A stretch of DNA of 64,000 nucleotides from Phyto melanocephala (Eukaryota; Arthropoda; Insecta; Diptera; Rhinophoridae), in assembly GCA_941918925.1 (NCBI GenBank), contig OW799236.1:15723474-15787473 (forward strand). Direction: 5' to 3'. The position numbers and the translations under genes were made by a program. The notes beneath the pieces were generated by a model. It made no database searches. It saw nothing but the letters and a program-made list of their open reading frames with translations, and was not told where the DNA came from. The stretch's first letter is position 1. Each line of letters begins with the position of its first letter. Positions 45,386-58,348 of the stretch are shown here, piece after piece.

Positions 45386-45595
45386 AAAATAATTGGTGAT
45401 GGCAGTATTGTCTTTTGACCAGCCAAATAATTGTCTAGTGCTAGTACACTAGAACCTCCATTGGAGTAATCTAAAGTTAAAAAAAAAAAGTTAAAAAAAC
45501 AAAAATATTTTTTAGTAGAAAATCCTTAATTATTTATTATTATACAATAATAACTTTGTATATAAGTATGTATGTACATACACATTTAGTTCGAG

Positions 45596-48500
45596 TCACA
45601 CAATTATTTTGTTATTTAATTTAAATTTATCAATTTTATCTAAAACAGACACTGTTAGTTCGTTTAACATTTCCTTCTTGTTTTTCGAAAAATCATAATT
45701 CGCACTTCGGCGTGACACATAATGATTTGGTAAATTGACCTAAAAAAAGAAAAGCATTAAACTTTTTATTATTTTTTTGACAAAGCGAAACTCACTTTAT
45801 GCCGAGCTATAGATTTCAAAATCAACCACAGTACATAGAAACTAAACCAAACGGTAAAATAAAGGGGAATATACCAAAGTTTACGGCCAATATAAAAATA
45901 ACTGTATTTCTTAACGCGTGGCTCAGGTGGCGGTTCTGGCGGCGGAGCTTCTGTTGTAGTGGTTAACGGAGCGTGCTCAATGTGAGAGTGATCGTGGTGA
46001 TGATCATTGTAAATAACTTCAGGTTGATGGTGGTGGTATACAGGATACGAGGGAAAAGAGGGATAGGAATGTTGAAAATGATCATGATCAAATATAATAT
46101 CAGGAGTATGTTGGTGATAATCGTGATCATGATGTTCGTAATGAGGAGGATTATGAGCAGATTCGGGATGCTCTTTTAACCAGCCAGGCGGAGGTGTAGG
46201 ATACTCCTTTTCGGTATCATAGGAATGGTCATCAGGAGCTAAATTCAAAAATGACATAAAACCATGAAAAAATGTATTTTTTAACCATAGAAATACCAAC
46301 CGTTGTGAGAATCCATGGAACCAGCCATATCTTCACCACCCATATCATCATTTCCATTGCCATCGTTGCCTTGATCCATAGCACTGGCTGGTAAAACACC
46401 CACTGACTCATCCCCACCACCATTATCTATATCGCCATCGCCACCTCCATCACTGTTTTTTCCTTCATCCATACTACCCGCACTATTCGCTGGTGGTAAA
46501 TAACTCATACTAACTGGTCCATTATATTGATAAGGACTATTGTTACTACTGGTCGTGTCTAAATTATAGTTAGTGTTTTTCAAAGGACCCGAAGCGGGAG
46601 GAGTATATGAGTTGACCATGCCTGAAGGCAAAGCCATTTTAGTGTCTTGTGATTGTGCTGGATAATTAACATTATTAGGTGGAAACGAATAAAGATCAGT
46701 AGGTGGCTCATACGAATTAACCATATTGGAAGCGGAGGGCGTCTTAGCAGTCGGCGTATAGGTGGAAGCATGATTGCGTAGATTATCGTACGAGTGATCA
46801 TGGGAATGATCATTATTTGATTTGAAGGCATGCGACGCTACACCTTCACTTGGAGAGAAACGGTCTCTAAAATTACCTGTGTAATTAATAAAGAAAAAAA
46901 AAAAACATATGTATGTATGTATGTATGTATGCATGTGTCTACCAACAGTGCTGTTATCGGTCAGCAGAAAAGCTCATTTGTCTTGAGGTAAGTTTGTTTT
47001 AGGAATCTTAATGCGCTATTTATTCTGAATGCATGCATAAAACTATTAAAGCTTTATTATTCAAATTTTTAATAGAAAATAAGTTTTATTAAACTTTCTT
47101 TAAACCTTCTTGAAATTCTATGCTTACGGCAGTAAGTTTTTATAGCAAAAGTTTTATAAACAAAATTTTGGGGGCAAACAAATTTTTAAAAATAACGTTT
47201 TCTTAAATTTTGTAATCTAGTTTTTATATTTTAAATTGTTTGAATAACACTTTGCTAGGGTACACTTAATTAGTTAATTTCAGTTGATCAGCTGATAACC
47301 AGCAGTTCCTTTCGAAATGTCAAAATATCATATATATTCTCTCTTCTCTCATAATTACCAATTTATATAAAAAATGAAAAAACAAAAATTTCTTCCAAAT
47401 GCAATAACCTTATTTAATTACACCATGAGTTTTGCTCTAAAATTTTTTTTTACGAAAAATGGTTTTTTTAATGGGTTTTTCAATAAGAGCGCTACAAAAG
47501 TTTTTTTAAATAACACGAAAACGGTTTTGGATATCAATGAAATTCTTTATTCCTGTGAAAGTACGTTCGATACCATTATGTATGGAACTCGATTTCTTTT
47601 ACATGGCCACCACGGGCACGCTTGCAGAAGTTCAGACGCTGAACCCAATTTCACGTTCGATATTCGTACGTAGTTCATCAATCGTCGCTGTCTTGTTGGC
47701 ATAGACCATAGACTTGACGTAGCCCCACAGGAAATAGTCTAACGGCGTCAAATCGCACGACCGAGGCCTTTCGTGAAATAACACGTTCTCCAAACCTGTT
47801 GTAACCACATGTCCTCCAAGTCCATATCATCCAATTGGGGCCAAAAATATTCTGTTATCATTGAACGGTAGCGATTCCTATTCACAGTAACGTGCCGGGC
47901 TTGATAATCACGGATGAAGTACGGCCCAATGACGCCGCCGGCCCATAAACCGCACCAAACCGTAATTTTGTCGGGATGCAATGATGACTTATGGAGTACG
48001 TGTGGATTGATGTCTGACCAATAACGCATATTTTGCTTATTGACGAAGCCATTCAGCCAGAACTGAGAAATGGACATAAATTAAACGTACTGACTCCGAA
48101 TTTTGGTAGTTAATTTTAATAATTTCGAATCGTTGTTGGCTCATATATCTTTCCATCACAAAATGGCAAACCTTACTTAAGAGAAATGTCAAAAGAGCAG
48201 CAAAAAATATGTCGTCGTTTGCTGTCCCTATCGGTGTACTTTTGTAGCGTGCCTGTTTAAAAACCCTATATTACAAATATTTTGTAAAAAATGCGTCACT
48301 AAGTTTTTTTAAAGCTAATTTTATTATGAAATGATTTTTATAGCAAAAGTTCTAAAAAATTACAAAAAAGCTTACAAAACCATAAAAAAGCTTTTTAATA
48401 AATACGGCAAGGAATATTTACTCATCAGATAATTGCAGTTTGGAGGGAATTTTTCATGTTTATGTTTTTTATATATAAAGTTGGACATTTGAAATAAATG

Positions 48501-51500
48501 AGAAGAGAAAGAGTTGTTTTTTATCTATGTATATGTAGACTTTGACAGTTAAAGTTTATAATAAATGAAGAAAAAAATAAGCTAATGAATCAAGACTACC
48601 TGATGAATAAATTTGCGTTGAAATAAGTACTAATAATATTTTAAAATTAGAGATTTTCAAAAAAACCTTCTCACAAAAAAGTCTTTATTGAAGTTTTTCA
48701 TAAAAGGCGCCATTTCCTAGCGAAAACGTCTTAAGCTCTACATATAAATTACAATTTCAAGTTATTCACAAAAAAAGCTTTTAAAGCTCCTTTGAATAGC
48801 TTTAGCTTAAATTAAACTTGCCATAACCATATTCATAAAAAAACCAAAATTATAATTGTTTCTATGGTTATGGCGACAGTTACCTATGTAGTTATAATCA
48901 AATACATTCTTCTCCATAAGTTTGGTTTCAACAGCTGTTCTGTATGTTTATGGTTATGTCACTTCTAATTTAACCATTAAAATGTTACAATTCTTCCTCA
49001 GTTATGAAAAGATACAAATCTTTTCAGCTTAAATTATTCTAAACAAATAACTTATGCATGCGTAGTGCTCATCTATAGTTCAATTGTCTTATAACAATTA
49101 GATTATTGGCTGCGTCACCCAGGGGTGATGTCTAAATATATTTAGCGCTTTGCTTACCATTGCCGCGCAACTTATCAATTTCTGCTTGACTTGGCAGCTT
49201 TTGTTGATGCATAACCTGAGGAGAGATAATTTTGCCAACATTATTTGTTGGTGTCCTCGCTGATGCTTTTACTCCTGCCACCGATGAGAATGATGAGGGG
49301 AATGTTGTATACGTTGTTGTTACAGGTTTGCGACGATACACAGGACGTGGTGCATTTTTGATTAATGGCGTGATAAGTTGACCAAAGGGATAACCAGCAT
49401 GATAATCGACAGCACGACCAGTAGATGAATATTGTTGTTGCTGTTGGTCTTTTTCGACTTTGTTATTATCATTTAGCCGTTGTTGAATATTTATGGCATT
49501 TTGTGTCACCACTTGAGCATTGTTATTATTGCTAAATGTGTTTTGTTGTGTGTCATAGTAAATGCCATTCTCATTAGATGACGGTGCTACTGCTCCTGTT
49601 TCTGTTGTTGTTATTGCCAATGGTGGTGCTGGTGTAATGTATAGAGTTGGCTGTTGCTTAACTGCTGCGACTGCTGGGTAAGTTTGTTCATTTGATTGTG
49701 GTAAAGGATAATACGGTTGATCAACATTTCTACTCACAGCTAACGTCTTTATTGGCGAGGGAATAGTTGCAGGTGTTGTAGAAATTACATTTTCACTTGA
49801 ATTAAAACTTAAAAAAAAAAAAACACAAAAAAGATTATAAAATGAACCGGTTAAAGCTTTTAAAAGATTCTGAAAAAAATTTAAAAAATTAACTGCCAAA
49901 TGTTTATGAAAATTTAATTTAAGAATAATATAATGGCTATTTATTTACAATCTTACAGGGTGTACAGGTGCAGTTAGAGACTAACAACGCAGATTATTTC
50001 ACCGTAGGTATTTAAAGATTTGTTTGTAATTTCTACACTCAATGAAGTAATCCGTATTTAAATTAAGCCGTAGCGGTGTCAAAAGTACGGATTTTCTTAA
50101 ACCAAAAACAAAATGCTTGATTTAAAAATTAATGTGTCCAGTACGAACTCCTTAATTTTAGCAAAAGTTAAGCCAAAAAAGTTTGATTTTAAGAATTATT
50201 GACGTGATTTGGGGCCGAAACCGTACTTGACGTAAGCTTAAAACAAGATTCATCCCAGTATAAACGAGATTGAATTAATAAAAAAATTCACATGTTTCAA
50301 GAATTGGTTTGACTGTTATATTGTACAGTATCTTTATTACTTACGCTTTGACATTTATTCAGCAATACGCTTTATTAAACAAAAAAAAACAAAAAAATAA
50401 CGGACAAAACATGAAGCGTAAGTTAACTCGGAAACTGCTACAACTTAATTGTTGTAAACATTATTACTTATAGCTGAAGTATGATAAACCAAATGAGAAT
50501 TATAAAAACATATTTGAAATTTTATAGTGTGTGTTAAGCGAATGTCTAAAAAATATAGGTTTTTTTTTAAATTAATTTGAGAGAAATAAGCCTTAATTTA
50601 AGAAATTAATTTTAATTTTAATAGTCTCGTACTTGATTCTGTAAAACAAACCCGTTTTGTATTTGTTTTAAGAAAAGCGGAAATAAATCGTACTAGAATT
50701 TTTAAGCACAATTTTTTAAACATAAGAATTTAATTCCTGAATTTAGAACTTAATTATTATTTCTGTGTACAATCCCAGCAAAAACTAGGTAATGACTTGC
50801 TCTTACTAAACAACATACTTTTCAATGACTACTACATATCGTCTGTCTTACTAAGAAGTATTTTAGTAATGACTTGATTTATAATGTGTTACGTAAGTAC
50901 TTGATTTCAGACATTTGCTTAGATACACACACAACACAATTTCTTACTGCGAAATTTACTAGAAACCATTCAAATACATAACTTTTTATAATTCTCATTT
51001 AGTTTAACGCGCTTAGGGTATAAGTAATAATTATTTTGAAAACAGCGGCAAAGCACTTCATTAACAAAGTGATGACTTATAGATGTTCACTGATTGTTAA
51101 ATTTCAAATTAACGTATCTCAGAATAATCTAACCGAATTTTTGTCCTTAGAACAACCGAACGACTTCTGTAAGTCCATAATAGTAATGGGTTATTTAGGT
51201 TATTAAAATCAAGTACTTATATATTGCTATAGGAGTAAGTACTTATTTAAGTCCCTATTTATGAGCAACCGTAATAAGTACTTATACGAGTCCCTATTTG
51301 TAAGCGAGGGTGGTAAGTACTTGCCTCCAATGACATCGCCGTGTTAAAATAATGGGTTTAGATGCCAAATTGTAAGTAGTGAACAACTGTTTTGTAGTAC
51401 TTTCAAGTCATTATAATGTAATGTGTTATTTTGCTGGGATATTCGTTTCAACCTCATAAAGTATCAGAGAAAAACACATCATCAATTTGAAATTTTTTTA

Positions 51501-54500
51501 AAGATTTTTTTGTTTAAAAAATTTTTATTTTAACACAATTAAATTTTTTTGTTGATATGACGAAACAAATATGTTTTTAAGTTTGCATTAAAATATATAA
51601 AAAACTTTTTTTATATTATTTGATCCGTTCTTATATCAGGGCTATTTTTATACCCTTCACACAGTGAAAAAGGGTATATATAGGTTTGTCATTCCGTGTG
51701 AAATTTCTACAATTTTGATTTCCGACCCCATAAAGTATATATTTTCTGAAAGCTTATGAATAGGGGAGTCGATTAAGCCCTGTCAGTATGTCAGTCTGTC
51801 CGTCTGACCGTTTGTCCGTGTGTATGTTGAAATCGGTACACAAACAACTGAGATATGAGCAAAAACCCACGACCACCTCGATTTTTTTTTCACAAAAACA
51901 ACATTACAACAACAACATACATACATACAAACGTGTATACTGGTTAGAGAAAACGTGGCATCGAATCCCAGCTGAGCCAAAAAAAAAATTTTTTTATATT
52001 TTTTTTTAATTTTTTTTTTTTATTTTTTATTTAAAATATTATTTATATTTTTATTATTTTTTTTTTAAATTTTTTTTTTATTTTTTTTATTTTTTTTGTT
52101 TTATATTTATTATATATATATTTTTTTATTTTTAAAAAAAAAAATTTTTTTTTTAACTTTTTTTTTAAAATTTTTTTTTAATTTTTTTTTTATTTTTATT
52201 TTTAATTTAATTTTTAATTTTACAATGGGATGTTTTTATATATGTATGTTTTATATATGAATGTACGTATTTCATATGAGATGAATGGTGATACAAACTA
52301 CTGTTATTGCGTGACTACACGTTGTGAAGGGTATATAAGATTCGGCATGGCCGAATATAGCACTCTTACTTGTTATCTATCTAAACTTCACAACGTGTAG
52401 TCATGCCATAACAATTGTTTGTATCACCATTCATCTCATATGAAATACGTACATACATATACAAAACATCCCATTGTAAAATTATAAACTGAGTTTATGT
52501 ATGTATGTAAAAAAAAAACAAAATAAAATAAATAAGATTGTTTTTCAACTCGATATAGAATTATATCTAAAATATTTTTTGAAATATCCCTGATGATGAT
52601 CTACGAAGTAGGTCGAAATATTGGAATAAAATAAATAAAGAAATTTAAAATCTTTTCTTTAAAAATAAAACAACAAAATTTAATTTTTATGACCTAAAGC
52701 CAAACAAAAATCTACAACAAAAAAAAATAAATAAAAAAAAAAAAATATTAAATAATAAAAAAATAATAAATATTAATATAAAAAAAATTTTTTTTTTTGC
52801 GCAGCTGGGATTCGATGCCACGTTCACTCTGACAGTATACCACGTTTGTATGTATGTTGTTGTTGTGAAAAAACGAGGTGGTCGTGGTTTTTGTTGTTTA
52901 TGTACCGATGTTTCTGATTTGCAATATCGATCTGCTCCCGAATTTTTCCGATATTTATTTACCTCACGCAGGTCCAGGCGAAGTAGGGGGTTTCAAAAAG
53001 TTGATTACAACATACACACGGACAGATTGACAGACTGATAATGCTTAATCGACTCCCCAACTCATAAACTTTCAGAAAATATGTGTATACTTTAAGGGGT
53101 CGGAAATGAAAATTGTAGGAATTTCACACGGAATGACTAAGCTATTTACCTTTTTTCGTTTTTAATTTTGTGTGAAGGGTATAATAATAAAACTGGTCTG
53201 GAAAAAACAAGAAAATTGTCTAGCCTTTAAGCAAAAATTTGTGGACTATAAAGATTTTAACACGCTAAATTCAAATCCGCTTTTGATTTCTTTTATGGGC
53301 ATGTCTAATATTTTGCCAGAAATAAGGCGATTATGTCTTAGTATAATTGTACGTCATTTTGTAGAGCCAACCATCATGGTTTTTGATTTTTTTTAGTTTA
53401 TAATATTCTGTTCGTCAAGACCCTCCATTAAATGTCGCTATATAGTTGACTATAAGCTGACAAAAAAAAAATAAACAATTTTCGTTTGTAGATTTAAGGA
53501 AAAATACTGAAGCAGCTGTGTTATGTTGCTTATATCTCAGTTAGTTTCAAAACGATTTGTTAGTTTTTCTAAGGAATAATTTCCGAGGCTACGGCCTGCA
53601 ATTGCAGTTACTGTCATAACAAAAAATTATTTAAAAGCTTGAAAAATATTTTTCCAATTTTTTTTTGCCTATAACTTTGCCAGTAAGTAAACGATTTTTA
53701 CCAATATCTGTAGAGGCATAGTTTAAATATAAATAGTATGAAACGTGAGTGAATGGACAAAGTTAGATCTTGCAGCTCCTATGAAACTGTGTGCAAAGTT
53801 TGTAACGTATATATAAAGTGTGTTTCAATATTTACAGTAAATCTTGGTTCAAGGAGTCAATTACTAACAAAGATATCGGCGAAAAAGTTAATTAAAAAAT
53901 TCTACTTAAAGTTCAAATTATAGCTTTTCTAAATAAGGTTTACTCACAGTTGCACCATATAATTGTCAGTTATGGTCATTACATGATGGTACAAACTGTG
54001 ATTCGACACAGCCAAATATAGCGCTCTTAAATACTTGTTTCATATAAATAGTGCTTAATTTTCACCAACCCTACAACTGTCAACTGTCACAATTTGTGTT
54101 TATTTTTTTCGTTAATATAATTTAACAGTATAAATATTTAGATCTTTAATTTTTTAGCATATTATTGGTTACCCCGTTATATATCATTTATTTTAAAAAT
54201 TGTTGGGGCTCTTTAAAACAATGATTTCATGAGAATAATGTTTTCTAAATACTATTGATAAATTCAAGAATTGATATTCATATGTCTTGAGTTTTTATTT
54301 TTCTCTTAAACTATTTAAATCCTTATTAAATTGCTTTCTTTACCTTTTCGGAAAAATTAAATCGAAATTCATTGCTTTGTAAATTTTCGGACCTTCTCCA
54401 TCATCACTACTGTGAGCTCCACTCCCACTAGTGGTTACTTGTGTGTAAGTCACAATGGGGCAAAAATAATGACAAAGAATTATAACATCTATCAGCAAAG

Positions 54501-54525
54501 TATAGACTGCTTTCGTATAAAACAT
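45596..54525 (-). CDS. Predicted single-pass membrane protein with long low-complexity outer region
   Basis: Five exons in transcription order: 54525..54344, 49807..49158, 46876..46301, 46238..45796 and 45739..45596. All are GT-AG with matching phases (2, 1, 1, 0), giving 664 residues. An N-terminal hydrophobic stretch (about residues 6-26) looks like a signal peptide. The middle is rich in Pro, Thr, Gln, Asn, Gly/Asp and His, with repeated MVNSY.PP-like motifs and an HHHxH-rich region. One transmembrane helix lies at about residues 590-610 (LWYIPLYFTVWFSFYVLWLI), followed by KSIARHK and a 54-residue tail. The predicted topology is type I at the cell surface or in the secretory path. The gene was not recognised. 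Intron 1 (4.5 kb) and intron 2 (2.3 kb) hold transposon relics. The weakest link is exon 1, joined to exon 2 by phase and splice sites only. Confidence 0.8.
47560..48130 (-). pseudogene. Mariner-like transposase, broken C-terminal fragment
   Basis: Minus-strand translation shows FWLNGFVNKQNMRYWSD, then KITVWCGLWAGGVIGPYF, RYRSMITEYFWPQLD and, in another frame, SCDLTPLDYFLWGYVKSMVY with ATIDELRTNIEREI. A deletion with frameshift removes the DG.T(C) to N..P interval between the last two. It lies in an intron of the membrane-protein gene. The family is the same broad mariner-like group as 27132..27697 and 57920..58340. Confidence 0.85.
50773..51439. mobile_element. hAT-like MITE with TCCCAGCAAAA ends
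   Basis: Eleven-base inverted ends bound a 667-bp element without an ORF. Internal words (a)agtacttat and gtccctatttrtgagc recur, including pairs near 51235-51320. No 8-bp duplication could be found. It sits in intron 1 of the membrane-protein gene. Confidence 0.7.
51645..52372 (-). mobile_element. TTCGG-hairpin repeat family, full-length inverted copy
   Basis: It begins tttttatacccttcacacag and ends gaagggtatataagattcgg, catggccgaatatag, ctcttacttg, the exact inverse of 31984..32795. It faces the copy at 52386..53185 head to head. Confidence 0.85.
52386..53185 (+). mobile_element. TTCGG-hairpin repeat family, copy lacking the first 40 bases
   Basis: It starts at cttcacaacgtgtagtcatg, missing the TTCGG palindrome, and ends tgtgtgaagggtataat. 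Together with 51645..52372 it forms a 1.5-kb inverted pair. Confidence 0.8.
53478..54040 (-). mobile_element. TTCGG-hairpin repeat family, divergent inverted copy
   Basis: The left-end part (cagttgcaccatataattgt, cattacatgatgg, tatagcgctctta, acttg) matches 27835..27931. The inner part (attttcgtttgtagattta, atctcagtta, cctataactttgccag) matches 8170..8420. Confidence 0.6.
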
Positions 54526-55539
54526 TGTTTTTAATTTTTATTTATATTTTTCTTTATATAAATTCACGTAAATCTTTTTTTAATGGCAATTGCTCGTTTA
54601 AAAATTTTTTTTTTAATTTTTTTGTTTCACAACTATTTCTCAAAATCTACTTCCGTTTCCTTTGTGTATGTTCTACATTTCCGTTTTAAAAACAATTTTA
54701 TTAAAAATATTATTCTGGTTTGCTTTTCCATTACATACTTTTTTTCGTATATTTTTTTCTCTGTCGCTCAGTCGTTTGGTTTAGTGAAAAAGAAAAACAC
54801 GTTCACACAACGCTCGAGGTTATTTACAACTGAAATATGAACTTCAAACTGAAATGATTGTATTGAAAAGTTTTTATTTTTATTCTCGCATGTATTTACA
54901 ACAATGAAAAAAAAAAAAAAAGTGAAGAAGTGTGATGATCACTAACTGGACTAAATTGATTGTGTACAACTGCAGCTACTGCCCTGATTCTTGAATTAAA
55001 TCTAGTTGTTGTATTGGGTATAAGTACTATATACATACTTACTCCACATACAACTTAAAATATGTACTAAAATAGTTACTTCTAAAGTAACCATCAGTTA
55101 TTTATCGCTGTGTTACTTTTGTACGCATTTTCTTTAAGAAACAACAATTAACTTTAACTTAAAGTTTTTGCTTTTTGCTTATGCATGTAGTTGTAGTGAT
55201 ATTTATGTATTTGTTTGAGAAAAGTTTCAAATTGAAATAGTTACTATTTGCTTGTCTTTTTGAAATGTATTTACGGATTTCTTTTGGGCGGCAGTGGTTT
55301 TTTGGAGCACGTGCTAATAGAAGTATTTTTTTACACCCTACTGCCACTATTGTCGTGAATGCAATGTGTTAATGAATGTTTATTATTTAATGTGAAATTA
55401 TAAATATGCAGATTTAATATGAAGTTTAGAATTTTTTTTATTTTGAAAAAATTTTTAAATCTTGCAAAATTTTTAATATTAAAATTAGTATAATTTATAG
55501 ACACAGGGGTTACTATTAATAGATTTGGTATGCTTCCGA
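54526..55539. other. Upstream region of the membrane-protein gene, no further gene seen
   Basis: Contains the promoter and 5' UTR of the minus-strand gene in its first few hundred bases. No TATA box was convincing. The rest is AT-rich spacer. Confidence 0.5.
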
Positions 55540-55960
55540 ATATATTCATGAAAAATTTTGGACAAATTGGTCACTAATCGGCAAAGTTATAGGTAAAAAT
55601 TATTTAATAAAATATATATTTAGATGAAAAGGCTTGAAAAATCCAAGATAGCGTCCTAGATAAAATGGCGAATATATGAGTTATATATAGTAGTAACGTC
55701 ATAAAAAGTGTAAAAGTCTAAAAAAAATGGAGGAACAATTTTTTTTTTAACCCCAACAATATGGGTATCAATTGAAAGAGCTCGACTATTAGAATACAAT
55801 AATTATGTAAAAATTGTAAATCAAAGATGGCGTCGGAAATAATAAAGAAAATTGCGTATTATATGAAATCTAACATCTAGGCTTAGCTACGATGTGGTAT
55901 TTATAGCTATGTACATGACGGTGAAGGGTGTTATCAGATTCGGCACGGCCGAATAAGACT
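55540..55960 (-). mobile_element. TTCGG-hairpin repeat family, divergent inverted left half
   Basis: Ends ggtgaagggtgttatcagat, ttcggcacggccgaataaga. Internal aagatggcg blocks match 8690..8880 and 17985..18111. Confidence 0.65.
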
Positions 55961-56259
55961 CTGGAATTGTCTGCTTCTCTTCTCTCTTTTCTATTCTTAC
56001 TTTTCTATTCAGGTATCACAAAGGGATCAATATAATAGACCCAAGTGAGCTGCACAACAGCTGCCTGTTCTACCTAACCTAGCTGAGTGGAATGCACTTG
56101 CGAAACCAGCTTTAATTTCGCCATCGCCGTCTTTGATTAGATCTACAAATGATGTATGTAAATATCAATAATTAAACTCAATATTTTAATACAATTTGAA
56201 ACATAGAATTGTTTGTTCTAATTGTTTCCATGTATTGAATAAAAAAAAAAAAAAAACAA

Positions 56260-56720
56260 TTCAATAGAACGAGCAGTGAGTATGCTGCCAAACAGTTCAT
56301 TAACTTTGTTTCTAGTCCACTGAATGAAATTTGAGCAATTGAGCCGAGCAAGTGCTGGCTGAAAACAAGTGATTTTGCAGGAGTTGAACTGATGGTGATG
56401 CCAAGTAAATTTAGGTCCAAGCACTAATAATTTTAACATAAGCATGTAAATAGAGATTATGTGCTTATATGAATATATTAATGAACTGCATTCCGTTTTA
56501 ATAATTACTCCTACTAATTAGGTGAAAATAAATCGCTGTTTCATGAGTTAATGATGTTTGTTTACAAACACTTTCTAAAATTATGTGCATGATTTTCTAT
56601 TCATTTTAAAGCACATCAATCATAAACAATTTTTTTCGTATTTAGAAAGTAATTTACAATAAATCCTTTTTCACATTTGATTTAGAAGTCCTGAAAATGC
56701 TGTTCAGTTTGAACAATTTA
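56260..56720. repeat. MITE-like repeat related to 33463..33796
   Basis: Shares aagtgattttgcaggagttg, tttcatgagtta, tttgtttaca and aagcacatca in the same order. Just before it, 56085..56130 repeats one arm of the intron-3 hairpin (gagtggaatgca, gcgaaaccagc). Confidence 0.55.
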
Positions 56721-57193
56721 AAAGTTCTTTTGATGGGTATGCGTGGGTTTTTTTTTACTGCGTTGAATTTTTGATGTTGTGAACAAAGTGGAGTAAAGAA
56801 AATACAAAAATTTTTTACTAAATTGAGTGTGAACCAATTTATTGCTCGATATAAAATTATGAGTGAATTTTATTAATAAGAATTGTTGCTAAGCATGAAC
56901 AATGTCATTCTCTGATGAATTAAAATTTTTGAAAAATTCTTCTCTTGCTGCTTGTCTATTTTTTCTTGTTTTAAAATACCTCAAGGATTCTTTTCAAATC
57001 GTAACTCTTTTTGTTGCAATTGTTTTTTTTTGTTCTTGTGCCATCATTTATCATTTCTACTATTTCTCCATATGCTTTGTTATTTAATTTACATGTTTAT
57101 TAAATTTTTCTTTTTGTTTTGCATAACATATTTTCCCTTAGCAGACTGGCATTTTCCTTTTCAAAACGATATTTTTTGTTTGTATTTTAAATC

Positions 57194-57430
57194 ATGTTTT
57201 TCCTGGTTATCCAGTTGAGGTTACAAGGCGAAAAAACAGTACATACTACCTTTACGAATATAACGTTTTTGACAAGTAGCATAGGAGAGAAATTCCCTAA
57301 AAAGGTTACAGTAAAATGTGGAGAAAATAAAAACAACTGCAGAAAAGTAAAAACCGTATGTATTCAAACATCCAGCAGAGAAAAACTGCAAACCACAACA
57401 TGTCTGTGCCACATACCACAAGCCACTTAA
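57194..57430 (+). other. Possible exon, weakly supported
   Basis: After a good-looking acceptor (ggttatccag at about 57204-57213) the frame runs 72 codons to TAA: LRLQGEKTVHTTFTNITFLT, later KKVTVKCGENKNNC and CLCHIPQAT. Base composition is less AT-rich than nearby and six cysteines are present. No homology was recognised, and no upstream exon could be joined. It may be chance. Confidence 0.2.
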
Positions 57431-57919
57431 TTAACAAGTATTTCTGCTGTCTTGTGTGTGCGAGTGTTTTTGTGTGGGCTAGTTGAGTTTGTTAAATGAA
57501 TGTCCCTTTAGTGGTGGCATAGTTTTTTTTTAAATGTTTTTGTTGTACTTTTGTGCTAAATGACCAGTAATAGCAAGAAGAATAAGATTGTGAGCTATAA
57601 TCGGCATTATTGAACTGTTAATTAAGTATGGCATAGTCTTAAGTATAGTCTGAATTTTAGTCTTATAATTATCTATTTATTTTATTTTATTTTATTTTGG
57701 ATTCTCATTTACCCAAATGCTGCAATTCTGCTTGTTAACGATTCCACTGAGAAGAGTGTGTGCCTCGATGCTGAAGATTATTTTCTTTGTAAAGTCAACA
57801 TTCAATTCTGTCTGTTCAACCAACTATTTGATGTATTGACGCCTTTTTTGACTGATTTTGAACCTTAGAAGCGTTACAACACTCAAATTAAAAAAAAAAA
57901 AAATTAAAAATTTGCATTA

Positions 57920-58340
57920 GCGATTAGCATGAGTTGTTAAATTCTTGGGTATGACGTCGAGTCGAGGTTGACGGCTCTTTTTCCACACTTTCGCGAACGA
58001 CAGCAACTTTTTCTGCAGAACCAACGAAGCAAGCATGAACAGGTGTTTGCACATTTCCTACAGACCTGGTTTGCTGAAATTTGCGCACAATTGTTGCGGT
58101 TGCAGACACATTTAGTCGATTAGGCTGGCCAAAAAAAATAAAAATTACAATTTTAAAAGTTTTGATTTCAACGCCCATTTTCCTAAAAGGCTTTAATAAT
58201 CTTAACGCGCTGCTCAATCATCTCCATGGTTGAATTTAATAAACACTGAAATATAGAAATGTCAAATTAAGTTGGACAAAACACTTGACGTTAAGGTGTG
58301 ACTAACAATTAATATAGTGCATTATGGTTGAATCACCCTT
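57920..58340 (-). pseudogene. Mariner-like element, 5' fragment
   Basis: The right end in the window, AAGGGTGATTCAACCATAAT in element orientation, is followed by TA. Minus-strand translation gives LRLLKPFRKMGVEI, later FQQTRSVGNVQTPVHACFVG and VRESVEKEPSTSTRRHTQEF, the DNA-binding part of a mariner-type transposase, with one short insertion of unrelated sequence. The catalytic domain is absent. Confidence 0.8.
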
Positions 58341-58348
58341 TATATACA

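Noticed and set aside
45973..46831. Met/Ile/Val-rich and Pro/Arg-rich ORFs overlapping the membrane-protein exons
   Set aside because: Other-frame shadows of the His- and Pro-rich coding exons.
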